Virus record (IMG/VR): IMGVR_UViG_3300026097_000012 | Location: 72,953-127,549 of that record | Reading direction: 5' to 3' (one strand) | Length of the DNA stretch: 54,597 nucleotides | Source: a virus | Part shown: piece after piece, positions 7,121-14,367 of the stretch | How positions within the stretch are numbered: position 1 is the stretch's first letter | Layout: every line of letters starts with the position of its first letter | Translations under genes and position numbers: made by a program | Notes under the pieces: generated by a model | Database searches by the model: none | What the model saw: only the letters and a program-made list of their open reading frames with translations | What the model was told of the DNA's origin: nothing

Positions 7121-7410
7121 GACTTAACGAACCTTTTACTAAACTACTAACGTCAGTAGATGACCAGCTCGGAAGAGACGAAGAATCTATACACCTATTT
7201 GAATGGGTACTAGAAGAACACTATGAATCTAAAATTATAGAGAACATGGATTTTTTTCAAGAAAGGCCTGATCTTCGCTCAATTCAAAACGAACAAATGC
7301 TTCATGAATTAGATGTAATGGAAGCCTACTTCGTATCAAAGGAAGAGTATGAGAAATGCGCGTCAATCGTAAAGATTCGTTCTGATTTAAAACAAATTAT
7401 TTCTGCATAA
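7117..7410 (+). CDS. UVR-like small protein, paralogue A
   Basis: The start at 7117 is preferred over 7096 because it gives an ATGA overlap. The C-terminal segment (LHELDVMEAYFVSKEEYEKC, then ASIVKIRSDLK) forms a helical hairpin of the type L-x3-M-x2-YF-x3-EEYE-x-C-A-x-I. Closely similar tails occur in the genes at 7853, 15177, 17971 and 22669. The shape resembles the UVR motif of UvrB/UvrC and ClpC, a protein-contact hairpin. Function unknown. Confidence 0.7.
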   Translation: MRLNEPFTKLLTSVDDQLGRDEESIHLFEWVLEEHYESKIIENMDFFQERPDLRSIQNEQMLHELDVMEAYFVSKEEYEKCASIVKIRSDLKQIISA

Positions 7411-7466
7411 TATTTTTTTATTCCAAATAAGTTTCTTATATTTACTTTATAACTTAAAACAAGGCA
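7411..7466 (+). promoter_or_regulatory. Phage-type promoter and leader
   Basis: T-tract and TTCCA (7412-7424), TATATTTA at 7437-7444. The leader TATAACTTAAAACAAGG differs from the norm at its 3' end (CAAGG instead of CAAAC). Confidence 0.8.
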
Positions 7467-7856
7467 ATGGCAAAAGGAACTAATGAATGGATAGGAGGTA
7501 GTTTCCATAACGTAACTATCACTGCCACCATAAACGATCTTATATTAGCATTAGGAGAACCACAGGTCTTTGATAATAGCGGAGAAGATAAAGTAAACGT
7601 TGAATGGGGTGCAGTCACTGAGGCAGGATTCCGTTTCACGATTTACGATTGGAAAGAATACAGAGTTTTAGATTTAGACGAACCTATTACTTTCCATATT
7701 GGAAGTACGAAAGGAGCAATTCAAGAATGGGAAGCAGAAGCTGAAGTAATTGCCGATATAGTAAAAATTAAAAAGAATGAAGAGATGCTTGAGTCAGGAT
7801 TAAGCGAAGAGGAATACGATGCTCTCTCTGAACTAGAAGAAATAAACAAAGAATGA
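7467..7856 (+). CDS. Hypothetical phage protein (129 aa)
   Basis: First gene of a two-gene unit. Residues 1-75 form a beta-rich domain with the phrase LGEPQVFDNSGEDKVNVEW, typical of a small phage family of unknown function. The C-terminus is a highly acidic helix. Its TGA overlaps the next ATG. Confidence 0.7.
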   Translation: MAKGTNEWIGGSFHNVTITATINDLILALGEPQVFDNSGEDKVNVEWGAVTEAGFRFTIYDWKEYRVLDLDEPITFHIGSTKGAIQEWEAEAEVIADIVKIKKNEEMLESGLSEEEYDALSELEEINKE

Positions 7857-8125
7857 AAGATATAATAATTGAACGAATGTTAAAAGATACTAACAACGAA
7901 GGATTCCATATTCTGGACGAGTATGGATTACAAGCCTTCTTAGATCTTACGGCGACGAGTCATGATCCGATAGAAGGAATTAGGGATCTTAATAAAATGA
8001 AAAATTATTTTATTAGAGAAGAGGATTACCGTAAGTGCGCAAAGATACAAGACTGTATTAATGTCTTATGGGTCGATGGTCCTGAGAAACAAGGTCTAAA
8101 AAAAGAATTAGAAATATTAGTTTAA
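7853..8125 (+). CDS. UVR-like small protein, paralogue B
   Basis: ATGA overlap with the gene before. The tail GIRDLNKMKNYFIREEDYRK followed by CAKIQDCI matches the helical hairpin of paralogue A. The N-terminal half differs completely, so the shared part behaves like a C-terminal docking module. Confidence 0.7.
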   Translation: MKDIIIERMLKDTNNEGFHILDEYGLQAFLDLTATSHDPIEGIRDLNKMKNYFIREEDYRKCAKIQDCINVLWVDGPEKQGLKKELEILV

Positions 8126-8146
8126 ATCCAGCTTGTTTAAGTTAGG

Positions 8147-8178
8147 AAAAGGTCGGAGAAATCCGACCTTTTCTTTTT
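8147..8178 (+). terminator. Intrinsic terminator
   Basis: Perfect 11-bp stem AAAAGGTCGGA / TCCGACCTTTT. The element CTTGTTTAAGTTA (8132-8144) just before it is complementary to this unit's variant leader. Confidence 0.85.
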
Positions 8179-8189
8179 CCTGAGGATCT

Positions 8190-8229
8190 GAGCCAAGTAT
8201 GCCCGGATAATAAACGATCCCGTTGGCTC
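8190..8229. repeat. GAGC-stem long-loop inverted repeat
   Basis: Perfect 7-bp arms GAGCCAA (8190-8196) and TTGGCTC (8223-8229), loop 26 bases. It includes CGATCCCGTTGGCTC, which recurs with one change near 13587 and 14265. Confidence 0.65.
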
Positions 8230-8254
8230 TAAACAAATTTGCAAAAAAGTTTAA

Positions 8255-8318
8255 GAAATATTATAATAAGTGGTATATTATTCTTATATTTATAGTATAA
8301 CTTAAAAACAAACAAGAT
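8255..8318 (+). promoter_or_regulatory. Phage-type promoter and leader
   Basis: TATATTTA at 8285-8292, leader TATAACTTAAAAACAAAC, ATG 8319. Confidence 0.8.
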
Positions 8319-8573
8319 ATGGTAATGACACCGATTGACGCAGACACACTGCGAAGCAAATTGAATGAAGGCACAGTGCAATTCGCATTTAAGAAAAAAG
8401 ACGGGACCCTGCGAACTGCAGTGGGAACCACTAACTTGGATACGGTTCCCCTAGAGAGTCATCCATCAGGCGAAGGAGGAGAATCTTCTCGTGCATCAGT
8501 TCGATATTTTGACATGGGCAAGAACTCATGGAGATCATGTTCTGCTGACACTGAAATCTTTTTAGCAGATTAG
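8319..8573 (+). CDS. DUF2693-like phage protein (84 aa)
   Basis: The phrase VQFAFKKKDGTLRTAVGTTN followed by a variable loop and RYFDMGKNSWRS is typical of a small beta-barrel phage family (DUF2693-like), which has no known function. The next gene begins one base after its stop. Confidence 0.65.
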   Translation: MVMTPIDADTLRSKLNEGTVQFAFKKKDGTLRTAVGTTNLDTVPLESHPSGEGGESSRASVRYFDMGKNSWRSCSADTEIFLAD

Positions 8574-8574
8574 A

Positions 8575-9294
8575 ATGTACGAAGAGATTTATAACCTATG
8601 TTCCGTAAAGAACAAGGGATCTGTTTTTCAAAACGGATCGGATAAGATTACTCCACGAGTAGAATGGATCTTGAACTTCCTAATGGATAACAAGATGCCA
8701 TTCATACTCGATGAGTTTCCTGTTAAAGACGGAACAGGTTATAATATTATCCTTACTGGAGAGTCAGGTAAATGGGTTACATGCCATCATGATATTGTAA
8801 ACCCTAAGTCTGATAATGCAAATGACAATTCATGTTCTATTATAAATGCTATCTCGTTAAAACAACTTGCTCCTCATATTAATGTAGCAATACTCGATGG
8901 AGAAGAGCCAGGTGGTCTAGGATCAAATCGCCTTTCCTCTCAAATGAAAGCGGGTGACTACGGAGTAATTGATTGGATTCTAAATCTAGAGCTAACAGGT
9001 ATAGGAGGTAAAGATTTTCTGATCTGTAACTCTAATATGGACAAGTCACTAAGTAAACGAGTAAGAGATCTCTTTATATGCGATATCATTGGAGTACCAT
9101 TTAACGACTCAGTTATATTTAGAAAGAACGGTTTTGATTCTATAGTTATTAACCCTCTTCCTAGAATGGAGAACGGAAAATTAGATATGAGTGTCCTATT
9201 TAGATGTCATTCAATGAGTGATTCAGTAGATAAGATCTCAATAGAAGATATGAAAGTATTTACAGAAGAAGTTTTACTTCCGATCGTAAGTTAA
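8575..9294 (+). CDS. M28-like zinc aminopeptidase
   Basis: The 239 residues show a co-catalytic zinc peptidase layout: HHD at 71-73, ND at 83-84 within NANDNS, GEE at 109-111 (catalytic acid E110 and ligand), LEL at 138-140, and a C-terminal RCHSMSDSVDKI supplying the last histidine. This order matches M28/M20-type peptidases. No signal peptide is present, so it should act in the host cytoplasm. Possible roles are peptide recycling or cleavage of a specific host peptide; this is inference. ACTACGGAGT at 8957-8966 encodes part of GDYGV. A terminator follows. Confidence 0.7.
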   Translation: MYEEIYNLCSVKNKGSVFQNGSDKITPRVEWILNFLMDNKMPFILDEFPVKDGTGYNIILTGESGKWVTCHHDIVNPKSDNANDNSCSIINAISLKQLAPHINVAILDGEEPGGLGSNRLSSQMKAGDYGVIDWILNLELTGIGGKDFLICNSNMDKSLSKRVRDLFICDIIGVPFNDSVIFRKNGFDSIVINPLPRMENGKLDMSVLFRCHSMSDSVDKISIEDMKVFTEEVLLPIVS

Positions 9295-9317
9295 GGCGTT
9301 TGTTTAAGGTTAGAGAT

Positions 9318-9350
9318 TCCCTCAACGAAAGTTGGGGGTTTCTCGTTTTT
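9318..9350 (+). terminator. Intrinsic terminator
   Basis: Stem CCTCAAC / GTTGGGG with GAAA loop and T-rich tail. GTTTGTTTAAGGTTA (9298-9312) precedes it. Confidence 0.7.
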
Positions 9351-9352
9351 GG

Positions 9353-9401
9353 AGGCGAGCTAACTTTACCCCTTGAATCCTTGACATCGGAGGGCTCGCC
9401 T
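9353..9401. repeat. GAGC-stem long-loop inverted repeat
   Basis: Perfect 8-bp arms AGGCGAGC (9353-9360) and GCTCGCCT (9394-9401), loop 33 bases. Confidence 0.6.
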
Positions 9402-9424
9402 CGCTCTAGACTTTATTTAAATCA

Positions 9425-9484
9425 AATGTGAAATATTTAATTTATTTTGCCTATATTTACTTATAACTTAAAACAAATAGTAAT
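9425..9484 (+). promoter_or_regulatory. Phage-type promoter and leader
   Basis: TATATTTA at 9452-9459, leader TATAACTTAAAACAAAT, ATG 9485. Confidence 0.8.
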
Positions 9485-9844
9485 ATGGAAGCAATATTCA
9501 ATAGACATCTTAAAGATTTTCATGCGGATTTTACAATAGAATTTGACGTGAAAAATCCACCTCTAGCAAACATATCAGAAGAAGCACATCAGTATGAATA
9601 TGAAACAGGAACTGTAGTAAATGAATTAGGAGATGAATTATTTAATAATCTTAACTATAAGTGGCTGAAAGATTGGAGTTTTGCCGGTCGAAGCAATGGC
9701 TGGTTTGTTTTGTTGTGCGAAGGAGATGAATCCAAAATACAAGCAAAAACACTCAGAAGGCTAGAAAGTCTTGTTAAAGACTACCTAAACAAATACAAAT
9801 TAGCATTGGAGCATGCTTATAATTCGTTAAAAGAAAATGGCTAA
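9485..9844 (+). CDS. Hypothetical phage protein (119 aa)
   Basis: An alpha/beta protein with a central aromatic strand region (SFAGRSNGWFVLLCEGDE) and a C-terminal helix. GRSNGW is common in a family of small phage proteins with no known role. It overlaps the next gene by 8 bases. Confidence 0.7.
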   Translation: MEAIFNRHLKDFHADFTIEFDVKNPPLANISEEAHQYEYETGTVVNELGDELFNNLNYKWLKDWSFAGRSNGWFVLLCEGDESKIQAKTLRRLESLVKDYLNKYKLALEHAYNSLKENG

Positions 9845-10022
9845 GAAAAAGAAATACACGATTACTAAAGAACAACAATTGAAGTTCGACCGCAAGGCGA
9901 GCCGCGAGGAAGAGCTTGATAAGAATGGAGGCTGGTGCGCGGTCCATAAAGTCCACAAGTCAGACAAGACCTACTGCCGAACGAAGAAGCACTCGAAGCG
10001 AGACGACGAGCTTGGCTCATAA
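9837..10022 (+). CDS. Small basic protein with Cys/His (61 aa)
   Basis: Very basic (MAKKKKYTITKEQQLKFDRK) with a C-terminal WCAVHKVHKSDKTYC. The two Cys and two His residues could form a single zinc knuckle. It probably binds nucleic acid. Codon usage is more GC-rich than in its neighbours, which may indicate separate acquisition. Confidence 0.6.
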   Translation: MAKKKKYTITKEQQLKFDRKASREEELDKNGGWCAVHKVHKSDKTYCRTKKHSKRDDELGS

Positions 10023-10044
10023 CTAATTCCAAAAATAAGTTCAT

Positions 10045-10104
10045 AAAAGTGTTAAGTATTCAAAGTAAATGCTTATATTTACTTATAACTTAAAACAAAC
10101 ACAC
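10045..10104 (+). promoter_or_regulatory. Phage-type promoter and leader
   Basis: TATATTTA at 10074-10081, leader TATAACTTAAAACAAAC, ATG 10105. A longer ORF from 10069 would begin inside the promoter. Confidence 0.8.
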
Positions 10105-10473
10105 ATGAAGCATCTATTTTTTGTAGCACAGGACGGCAACGCAGACGAGTTGTTTGCAATGATTGAGTCAGATCATTTCGACGATCTTGCACTAACTCAA
10201 CTTAAATCAGAATATGAGAATGCAGAGATTGATGATACAGAATTCTGCGAACAAGTACAAGGGTACCTTAAATCCAATATCGTTCTTTCTATCTTTGCGG
10301 TAGTGATGGTGGAAAGAGAAGATTCAGATAATCCAACTCTTAAAATTGTTAGAGCTGAGAACGAAGACGATGCTTACAACAGATTTGCGTCTATGATTGG
10401 TCATACCGGAAGATCATTGAACGAAGGAGAAGAGGAAGGAGAAATTGTAATTCTAATAAGAGAAGTTAAGTAA
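10105..10473 (+). CDS. Hypothetical phage protein (122 aa)
   Basis: The start at 10105 is chosen because an upstream ATG at 10069 lies within the promoter. The protein is acidic, alpha/beta, with ADELFAMIESDHFDD and a C-terminal strand EIVILIREVK. It could be a small regulatory or decoy protein, but no family is recognised. Confidence 0.7.
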   Translation: MKHLFFVAQDGNADELFAMIESDHFDDLALTQLKSEYENAEIDDTEFCEQVQGYLKSNIVLSIFAVVMVEREDSDNPTLKIVRAENEDDAYNRFASMIGHTGRSLNEGEEEGEIVILIREVK

Positions 10474-10490
10474 CCGTAAATTAACCAAGT

Positions 10491-10652
10491 ATGAAAAAGA
10501 AAATAATCCAAGTATTCGTTGTAATTTGTATGATTATATCTGCAGTGATACTACACGAATTAATATTCCTACTTACTAAATTTATTCCTTATCCAATTGT
10601 GTTAGGTATGCTCGGAGGATGGGGACTGACCTATCTATACTATAGAAAGTAG
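10491..10652 (+). CDS. Small membrane protein, two TM segments (53 aa)
   Basis: Two hydrophobic stretches (about residues 5-27 and 33-48) separated by a short Lys/Pro turn, with basic ends (MKKK, YYRK). It is likely inserted in the host inner membrane. It might be a holin-like or superinfection-exclusion protein, but nothing specific supports either. Confidence 0.6.
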   Translation: MKKKIIQVFVVICMIISAVILHELIFLLTKFIPYPIVLGMLGGWGLTYLYYRK

Positions 10653-10666
10653 TTTGTTTAAAGTTA

Positions 10667-10700
10667 AATGAGACCCTGCTTCGGCGGGGTCTCATTGTTT
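10667..10700 (+). terminator. Intrinsic terminator
   Basis: 10-bp stem AATGAGACCC / GGGTCTCATT with an extended TTCG-capped inner stem. GTTTGTTTAAAGTTA (10652-10666) lies directly upstream. Confidence 0.8.
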
Positions 10701-10742
10701 GGAGCCAATTGATCTACGTTCTTCAGACTCTTAATTGGCTCC
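10701..10742. repeat. GAGC-stem long-loop inverted repeat
   Basis: Perfect 10-bp arms GGAGCCAATT (10701-10710) and AATTGGCTCC (10733-10742), loop 22 bases. It is the best-formed member of the family. Confidence 0.7.
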
Positions 10743-10783
10743 TCCTATAATATGTTTACTACGGAGTAGTTCATTATACAGAC

Positions 10784-10824
10784 GAGCGAAGCTAATCCGA
10801 TCGCATGTCTGCCGAAGTTCGCTC
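10784..10824. repeat. GAGC-stem long-loop inverted repeat with shared 19-mer
   Basis: Arms GAGCGAA (10784-10790) and TTCGCTC (10818-10824). It contains AAGCTAATCCGATCGCATG (10789-10807), identical to 16181-16199. Confidence 0.65.
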
Positions 10825-10846
10825 TAACTTATGTGCAAAATAAATG

Positions 10847-10911
10847 GACGTTTTATTTTTTATCCAATAAAGTTTTGTATATTTACTATGTAACCAATTA
10901 ATTTCAAGTAT
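10847..10911 (+). promoter_or_regulatory. Phage-type promoter, divergent leader
   Basis: T-tract and TATCCAA (10852-10867), TATATTTA at 10878-10885. The leader differs (GTAACCAATTAATTTC) before ATG 10912. Confidence 0.75.
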
Positions 10912-11325
10912 ATGAACAAAGAAGAGTTAGTAACCAAGTTTAAGAAGAGAGGTAGTAAGGACCTATCTAAGAAATTAGATAATCCAAAAACTACAGATTT
11001 GGAAAAGAAGGCAATCACTGAATTGCTCGTCAAGAGAGGAGTAATTAAGGAGGAGGCAAAGAAACCAGTTGCCACAAAAAAGAAAGCGACAAAGAAATCC
11101 CCAGCCAAAAAGAAATCGGCAAACGTGGATGTAATTGCTGACTTCCTAAAAGTAGGAGACGAGGCTAAAATCAAATCTAAGGCTAAGTCCACGTTGGGCC
11201 AAATGATCAATGCAAAGGTCGTGAAGATCTATGCATGTAATCGAACAGGCAAGAATTACGTGAGATTAAAGGCAGATGGTCACACGTACCACAAACGCTT
11301 AAATGCATTTGAACCTGCAGAGTAG
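10912..11325 (+). CDS. Basic, histone-H1-like tailed protein (137 aa)
   Basis: Residues 1-45 form a helical Lys/Glu-rich domain, residues 46-66 are a Lys/Ala/Pro-rich linker (KKKATKKSPAKKKS) like histone H1 tails, and residues 68-137 form a beta-rich domain (ARIKS-like strands, NYVRLKADGHTYHKRLN). The linker is expected to bind DNA or RNA. It is a single-gene unit between its own promoter and terminator. It may compact DNA or join nucleic-acid complexes; this is inference from composition. Confidence 0.65.
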   Translation: MNKEELVTKFKKRGSKDLSKKLDNPKTTDLEKKAITELLVKRGVIKEEAKKPVATKKKATKKSPAKKKSANVDVIADFLKVGDEAKIKSKAKSTLGQMINAKVVKIYACNRTGKNYVRLKADGHTYHKRLNAFEPAE

Positions 11326-11345
11326 GAATTAAATCCCTCGCATAG

Positions 11346-11372
11346 AAACCCTGGCTTCGGCTAGGGTTTTTT
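11346..11372 (+). terminator. Intrinsic terminator
   Basis: Stem AAACCCT-GC / GC-AGGGTTT with TTCG loop and T6. Confidence 0.85.
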
Positions 11373-11449
11373 CGTTTACTACGATAGAGCCAAGACATCT
11401 CGAAACAGAGGCGGGAGAGCTCGCTCATTGATTTCTTGCAAATGAAATG

Positions 11450-11528
11450 TCATTTTATTTTTTTAATCCATTGATATTATGTATATTTAACATGTAATTA
11501 ATTATTAATCAATTAAAAATTAAAGCGC
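11450..11528 (+). promoter_or_regulatory. Phage-type promoter, divergent leader
   Basis: T-tract and AATCCA (11456-11470), TATATTTA at 11482-11489, AT-rich 40-base leader before ATG 11529. Confidence 0.7.
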
Positions 11529-11996
11529 ATGAAAAAACTAATTTTGTTATCAAGTCTTCTTCTTTTAGTAGGAGTAGCATTTTCATCACCATCAATTGAC
11601 ATAGAGTCAACTGATATTACAAGTGTTGATATTGTTCAATCATCGGTCACAAAAGTTCCGGAAGCATCGGTCCCAGTGTTTGATGGATTATTCCATCTAG
11701 TGGAAATCAAGATTTTATCTAGACATTTAGAATACATCACTGATACTGTCTATGATTTGGTCGAAGTCCACAAACCACATGATATATTTTTACGTGTACA
11801 GGTTGACTCCTCTATGTATAAAGACTATATTATACACGATATTGGAAATTTTGAAAATATAGATACCATTCGATATCTTGAGATATATGAGCAGGATGAA
11901 TGTAATCATGCCAATGTCGTACATATCAATTGGTTAAATAAATCGATAGTTGATCTTGTCTATGTACCAATTGACGATATAGAAAAGATTGAATAA
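11529..11996 (+). CDS. Predicted exported protein (155 aa)
   Basis: An N-terminal signal peptide is clear: MKK, a leucine-rich core (LILLSSLLLLVGVAF) and a likely cleavage site after SS/SP near residue 20. The mature part is acidic and beta-rich, without known motifs. It probably acts in the periplasm or envelope, for example to alter host surface access. It is a single-gene unit with its own promoter and terminator. Confidence 0.7.
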   Translation: MKKLILLSSLLLLVGVAFSSPSIDIESTDITSVDIVQSSVTKVPEASVPVFDGLFHLVEIKILSRHLEYITDTVYDLVEVHKPHDIFLRVQVDSSMYKDYIIHDIGNFENIDTIRYLEIYEQDECNHANVVHINWLNKSIVDLVYVPIDDIEKIE

Positions 11997-12015
11997 ACGG
12001 TTTACTAAATTTAAG

Positions 12016-12042
12016 AAAAACCCCGCATGGCGGGGTTTTTTT
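12016..12042 (+). terminator. Intrinsic terminator
   Basis: Stem AAAAACCCCGC / GCGGGGTTTTT with T7 tail. Confidence 0.85.
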
Positions 12043-12056
12043 ATGCTCTGTTGTCT

Positions 12057-12098
12057 AGAGCAAGGGATCCCCGATAATAGAGTTTGTCTCCTCGCTCT
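12057..12098. repeat. GAGC-stem long-loop inverted repeat (one mismatch)
   Basis: AGAGCAAGG (12057-12065) against CCTCGCTCT (12090-12098), eight of nine pairs. Confidence 0.55.
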
Positions 12099-12122
12099 AA
12101 TTAAATGCGCAAAATAAATGAC

Positions 12123-12183
12123 GTAAAATTTTTTATATCCAAGCAAATTGCCTATATTTACTTATAACTTAAAACAAAGGATT
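12123..12183 (+). promoter_or_regulatory. Phage-type promoter and leader
   Basis: T-tract and TATCCAA (12129-12142), TATATTTA at 12153-12160, leader TATAACTTAAAACAAAG, ATG 12184. Confidence 0.8.
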
Positions 12184-12366
12184 ATGAAAATTATGAAAAA
12201 CGTTATGTATATTATTGGATTATTCGCGACACTAGTAATGGTGTTCGGAGGAATCATCCATTATTTTGGTAATGAGCACGGTGACTCAGTTATTCTAGTT
12301 GCCGGGATGGTAGCAGTAGCGTGTTTATTTAGTATTGATGCATTATCTAAAGAGGAGACATTATGA
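12184..12366 (+). CDS. Small membrane protein, two TM segments (60 aa)
   Basis: The start at 12184 follows the leader; an ATG at 12148 lies in the promoter. Two hydrophobic segments (about residues 8-25 and 34-52) suggest a hairpin in the inner membrane. The stop overlaps the next ATG (TTATGA), so the two products may be made in similar amounts. Function unknown. Confidence 0.65.
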   Translation: MKIMKNVMYIIGLFATLVMVFGGIIHYFGNEHGDSVILVAGMVAVACLFSIDALSKEETL

Positions 12367-13022
12367 AGATTACAAAGAAGGACTGGGACAGAATGCTAGA
12401 TTTAATACTCACTAATAATGAAGGAGAGACCGTTGCCAAGTCGATAAAGGATCCAAACAAGGCCGCTGCTAGATTTATATGTGGCCTTAAATTAATGGGA
12501 CTAGACATTGATTACAGAAGCACATGGAACGATCCAGTATATGTAGAAGAATTTTCATGTTTCGGTAATAGAGCTATCGAACTAGGAGGACCTGATTTCA
12601 TCGTCCATATTCTGAATGAGTTTAGAAAAACAGAGATCCCCTTGTATGTCAGAGAGAAGAGAGAAAAGTACATCGGAAAGAATATGAATAATGGATATGT
12701 ATCATTCATATCTAAGGCGATTATTGATGCAGGGTTTGACATTAACTATCTAAACAGCGGAGGATATGCAATGACCTCAGCAGGAAAATACGCAATGGAA
12801 CGTAACGGAAGAAAGTGGACCATTGGATATAAAACAGAAATCCAAATCGGAGAGGAGAAATATACATTCAACTTCGATGCTATTACATGTGAAGGAGGAG
12901 GACCAACGAGTTATGTAGTGCATGAAACAAGCTCTAGCATATTTGATTCAATGATATGGTCTGAGGTTGGTAAGACATCATTTAAATCTCAATTACTCAA
13001 GCAACTAAAAGAAGCTGCGTAA
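12363..13022 (+). CDS. Hypothetical phage protein (219 aa)
   Basis: Coupled to the small membrane protein before it. It has an N-terminal helical part with AAARFICGLKLMG, a middle part with SFISKAIIDAGFDINYL and a C-terminal beta part. GFDINYLNSGGYAM gives it a faint ankyrin-like or metal-protein look, but no repeat unit is convincing. No signal peptide. Function unknown. Confidence 0.7.
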   Translation: MKITKKDWDRMLDLILTNNEGETVAKSIKDPNKAAARFICGLKLMGLDIDYRSTWNDPVYVEEFSCFGNRAIELGGPDFIVHILNEFRKTEIPLYVREKREKYIGKNMNNGYVSFISKAIIDAGFDINYLNSGGYAMTSAGKYAMERNGRKWTIGYKTEIQIGEEKYTFNFDAITCEGGGPTSYVVHETSSSIFDSMIWSEVGKTSFKSQLLKQLKEAA

Positions 13023-13046
13023 AAACAGTGACTACGGAGTAATAAG

Positions 13047-13070
13047 AACCTCAGCAATGCTGGGGTTTTT
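13047..13070 (+). terminator. Intrinsic terminator
   Basis: Stem AACC-CAGC / GCTG-GGTT with T5. ACTACGGAGT (13031-13040) lies between stop and hairpin. Confidence 0.75.
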
Positions 13071-13135
13071 AGTTCCGATAGCGGGAGCCAATCTCCTCCG
13101 TGCTTGTCACTCGACATTTAATTTTAAATAAATGT

Positions 13136-13197
13136 CAATTTATTTTTTAGATACACAAATTATTCTTATATTTACTTATAACTTAAAAAAACAGATT
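13136..13197 (+). promoter_or_regulatory. Phage-type promoter and leader
   Basis: T-tract 13139-13148, TATATTTA at 13167-13174, leader TATAACTTAAAAAAACAG, ATG 13198. Confidence 0.8.
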
Positions 13198-13497
13198 ATG
13201 TGGATTCAATCAGTAATTAATGCAATGTCTCAAGTCGACGAAAACAAACTTAAAAGAGTAATATCACTTAACCCCGATGGGGATTGGAGTGAAGAGGAAT
13301 GGAAAGAGTATAACTATGTAGCAGGCGCAGTAGTTGAACCATTTACTTTTCCAGGATGTGAATCAGAAGAAGAGGATTTATTCTATGAAAAATCAGATGA
13401 GTTCGGACCAGACTTTATTAAGTCTATTACAGATGGTCTTGATAACCGAGACGAGTGGAATAAATTAATTGATTTAGTAGACGTAATAGGATATTAA
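13198..13497 (+). CDS. Acidic hypothetical protein (99 aa)
   Basis: The start at 13198 is used because the upstream ATG at 13132 lies in the promoter. The protein is very acidic and rich in Trp (DGDWSEEEWKEYN), a composition seen in DNA-mimic inhibitors, but composition alone does not prove this. Single-gene unit. Confidence 0.65.
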   Translation: MWIQSVINAMSQVDENKLKRVISLNPDGDWSEEEWKEYNYVAGAVVEPFTFPGCESEEEDLFYEKSDEFGPDFIKSITDGLDNRDEWNKLIDLVDVIGY

Positions 13498-13521
13498 GAT
13501 GGAGAAGAAAACATCAGTAAC

Positions 13522-13548
13522 GAGACCGGCGAAAGTCGGTCTTTTTTG
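13522..13548 (+). terminator. Intrinsic terminator
   Basis: Stem AGACCG / CGGTCT with T6 tail. Confidence 0.8.
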
Positions 13549-13617
13549 TTTCTGATCCTCGAGTAAGCTGTGTCCAGATTTAAGGCGATCCCGCTGGCTC
13601 CACATAATATGTAAAAC

Positions 13618-13686
13618 TTTTTTAAAAAGATTGCAATGGATTAAAAGATAATTCGTATATTTACTTATAACATTAAAACAAACAGT
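13618..13686 (+). promoter_or_regulatory. Phage-type promoter and leader
   Basis: TATATTTA at 13656-13663, leader TATAACATTAAAACAAAC, ATG 13687. Confidence 0.75.
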
Positions 13687-13740
13687 ATGATGACTCCTTT
13701 AAATTATACGCTAATTAACACATTAAAAGAGCAACTATGA
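13687..13740 (+). CDS. Leader ORF (17 aa) before the ART-like gene
   Basis: ATG is at the normal distance from the leader; the 17-codon frame (MMTPLNYTLINTLKEQL) ends in TGA overlapping the ATG at 13737. The next gene therefore depends on translation of this leader, which could limit how much of it is made. Confidence 0.5.
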   Translation: MMTPLNYTLINTLKEQL

Positions 13741-14066
13741 AAAAGACATTATACCATGGAACCTCAATTAAGAATGTGGAATCCATCTTGGAGACGGGCC
13801 TGAAGAAGTCAATCTTTGAACAGGCTGTATACCTCACAGAGTCGGCAGAGTCCGCTGCACGTTGGACCGGATTTAAACTACAAACAATGGGAGAAGAAAC
13901 TCTTGCAGTAATTGAGGTTACAGTTGATGAAGACCGGCTTTCACCTGGGTGTGACCATTCTCCCCTAATGCAGAGTATGTTTGGAGCCGGAGAAAGTATC
14001 TTACACGAAGGGGATATAACACCAGAAGAAATAATACGTGTAATATACTTTGGTAAAAAAGTATAA
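13737..14066 (+). CDS. ADP-ribosyltransferase-fold protein (ART-like, 109 aa)
   Basis: The pattern YHGTS (residues 6-10), AVYLTES near 30, a central strand pair and GESILHEGDITPEEI near the C-terminus matches the H-Y-E type ART/RNA-2'-phosphotransferase fold: H of HGT and Y of VYL for NAD+ binding, and E of GESIL as likely catalytic acid. Such proteins transfer ADP-ribose from NAD+ to protein or nucleic acid. The protein is short but keeps all three blocks. It is coupled to a 17-codon leader. A macro-domain gene (36617) and NAD+ salvage genes (50065, 52219) are present elsewhere in the window. Target unknown. Confidence 0.65.
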   Translation: MKKTLYHGTSIKNVESILETGLKKSIFEQAVYLTESAESAARWTGFKLQTMGEETLAVIEVTVDEDRLSPGCDHSPLMQSMFGAGESILHEGDITPEEIIRVIYFGKKV

Positions 14067-14198
14067 TATAATTCCCTAATAAAAATGAAGAAGCTAATAT
14101 AGAAATAAGCTGCCCTAACCAGTGGGTGTAACTGATAAACAGGTTGATAGGCATTTCGCGATAAACCTATCAATGTAGAGATAACACTTTCAATTTTT

Positions 14199-14225
14199 AC
14201 CCAGTCAGAAATGACTGGGTTTTTT
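14199..14225 (+). terminator. Intrinsic terminator
   Basis: Perfect 9-bp stem ACCCAGTCA / TGACTGGGT with GAAA loop and T-run. Confidence 0.9.
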
Positions 14226-14235
14226 GTTTTTGAGG

Positions 14236-14283
14236 ATCAGAGCAAGATCAGTCGAAGAAGAACGCGATCCCGCTGGCTCTGAT
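14236..14283. repeat. GAGC-stem long-loop inverted repeat
   Basis: Perfect 8-bp arms ATCAGAGC (14236-14243) and GCTCTGAT (14276-14283), loop 32 bases with CGATCCCGCTGGCTC. Confidence 0.6.
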
Positions 14284-14309
14284 TTATTTTCAAATCAGTT
14301 GTGAAATAA

Positions 14310-14367
14310 TTTTACGGTATGAAATAAATTTCTTATATTTATAGTATAATATATAAAATGATAAAAC
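14310..14367 (+). promoter_or_regulatory. Phage-type promoter, divergent leader
   Basis: TATATTTA at 14334-14341, followed by GTATAATATATAAAATG and ATG 14368. Confidence 0.7.

Larger units (their letters stand above)
14067..14367 (+). other. Structured 3' region, terminator and promoter
   Basis: No credible gene. A perfect 8-bp stem TTGATAGG (14144-14151) / CCTATCAA (14166-14173) with a 14-base loop sits between the ART-like gene and the terminator. It is followed by a GAGC-type inverted repeat and the next promoter. Confidence 0.55.

Noticed and set aside
10069-10104. N-terminal extension MLIFTYNLKQTH for the 10105 gene (same for 12148 and 13132)
   Set aside because: The extra codons are the promoter TATATTTA and leader; translation must begin after them.
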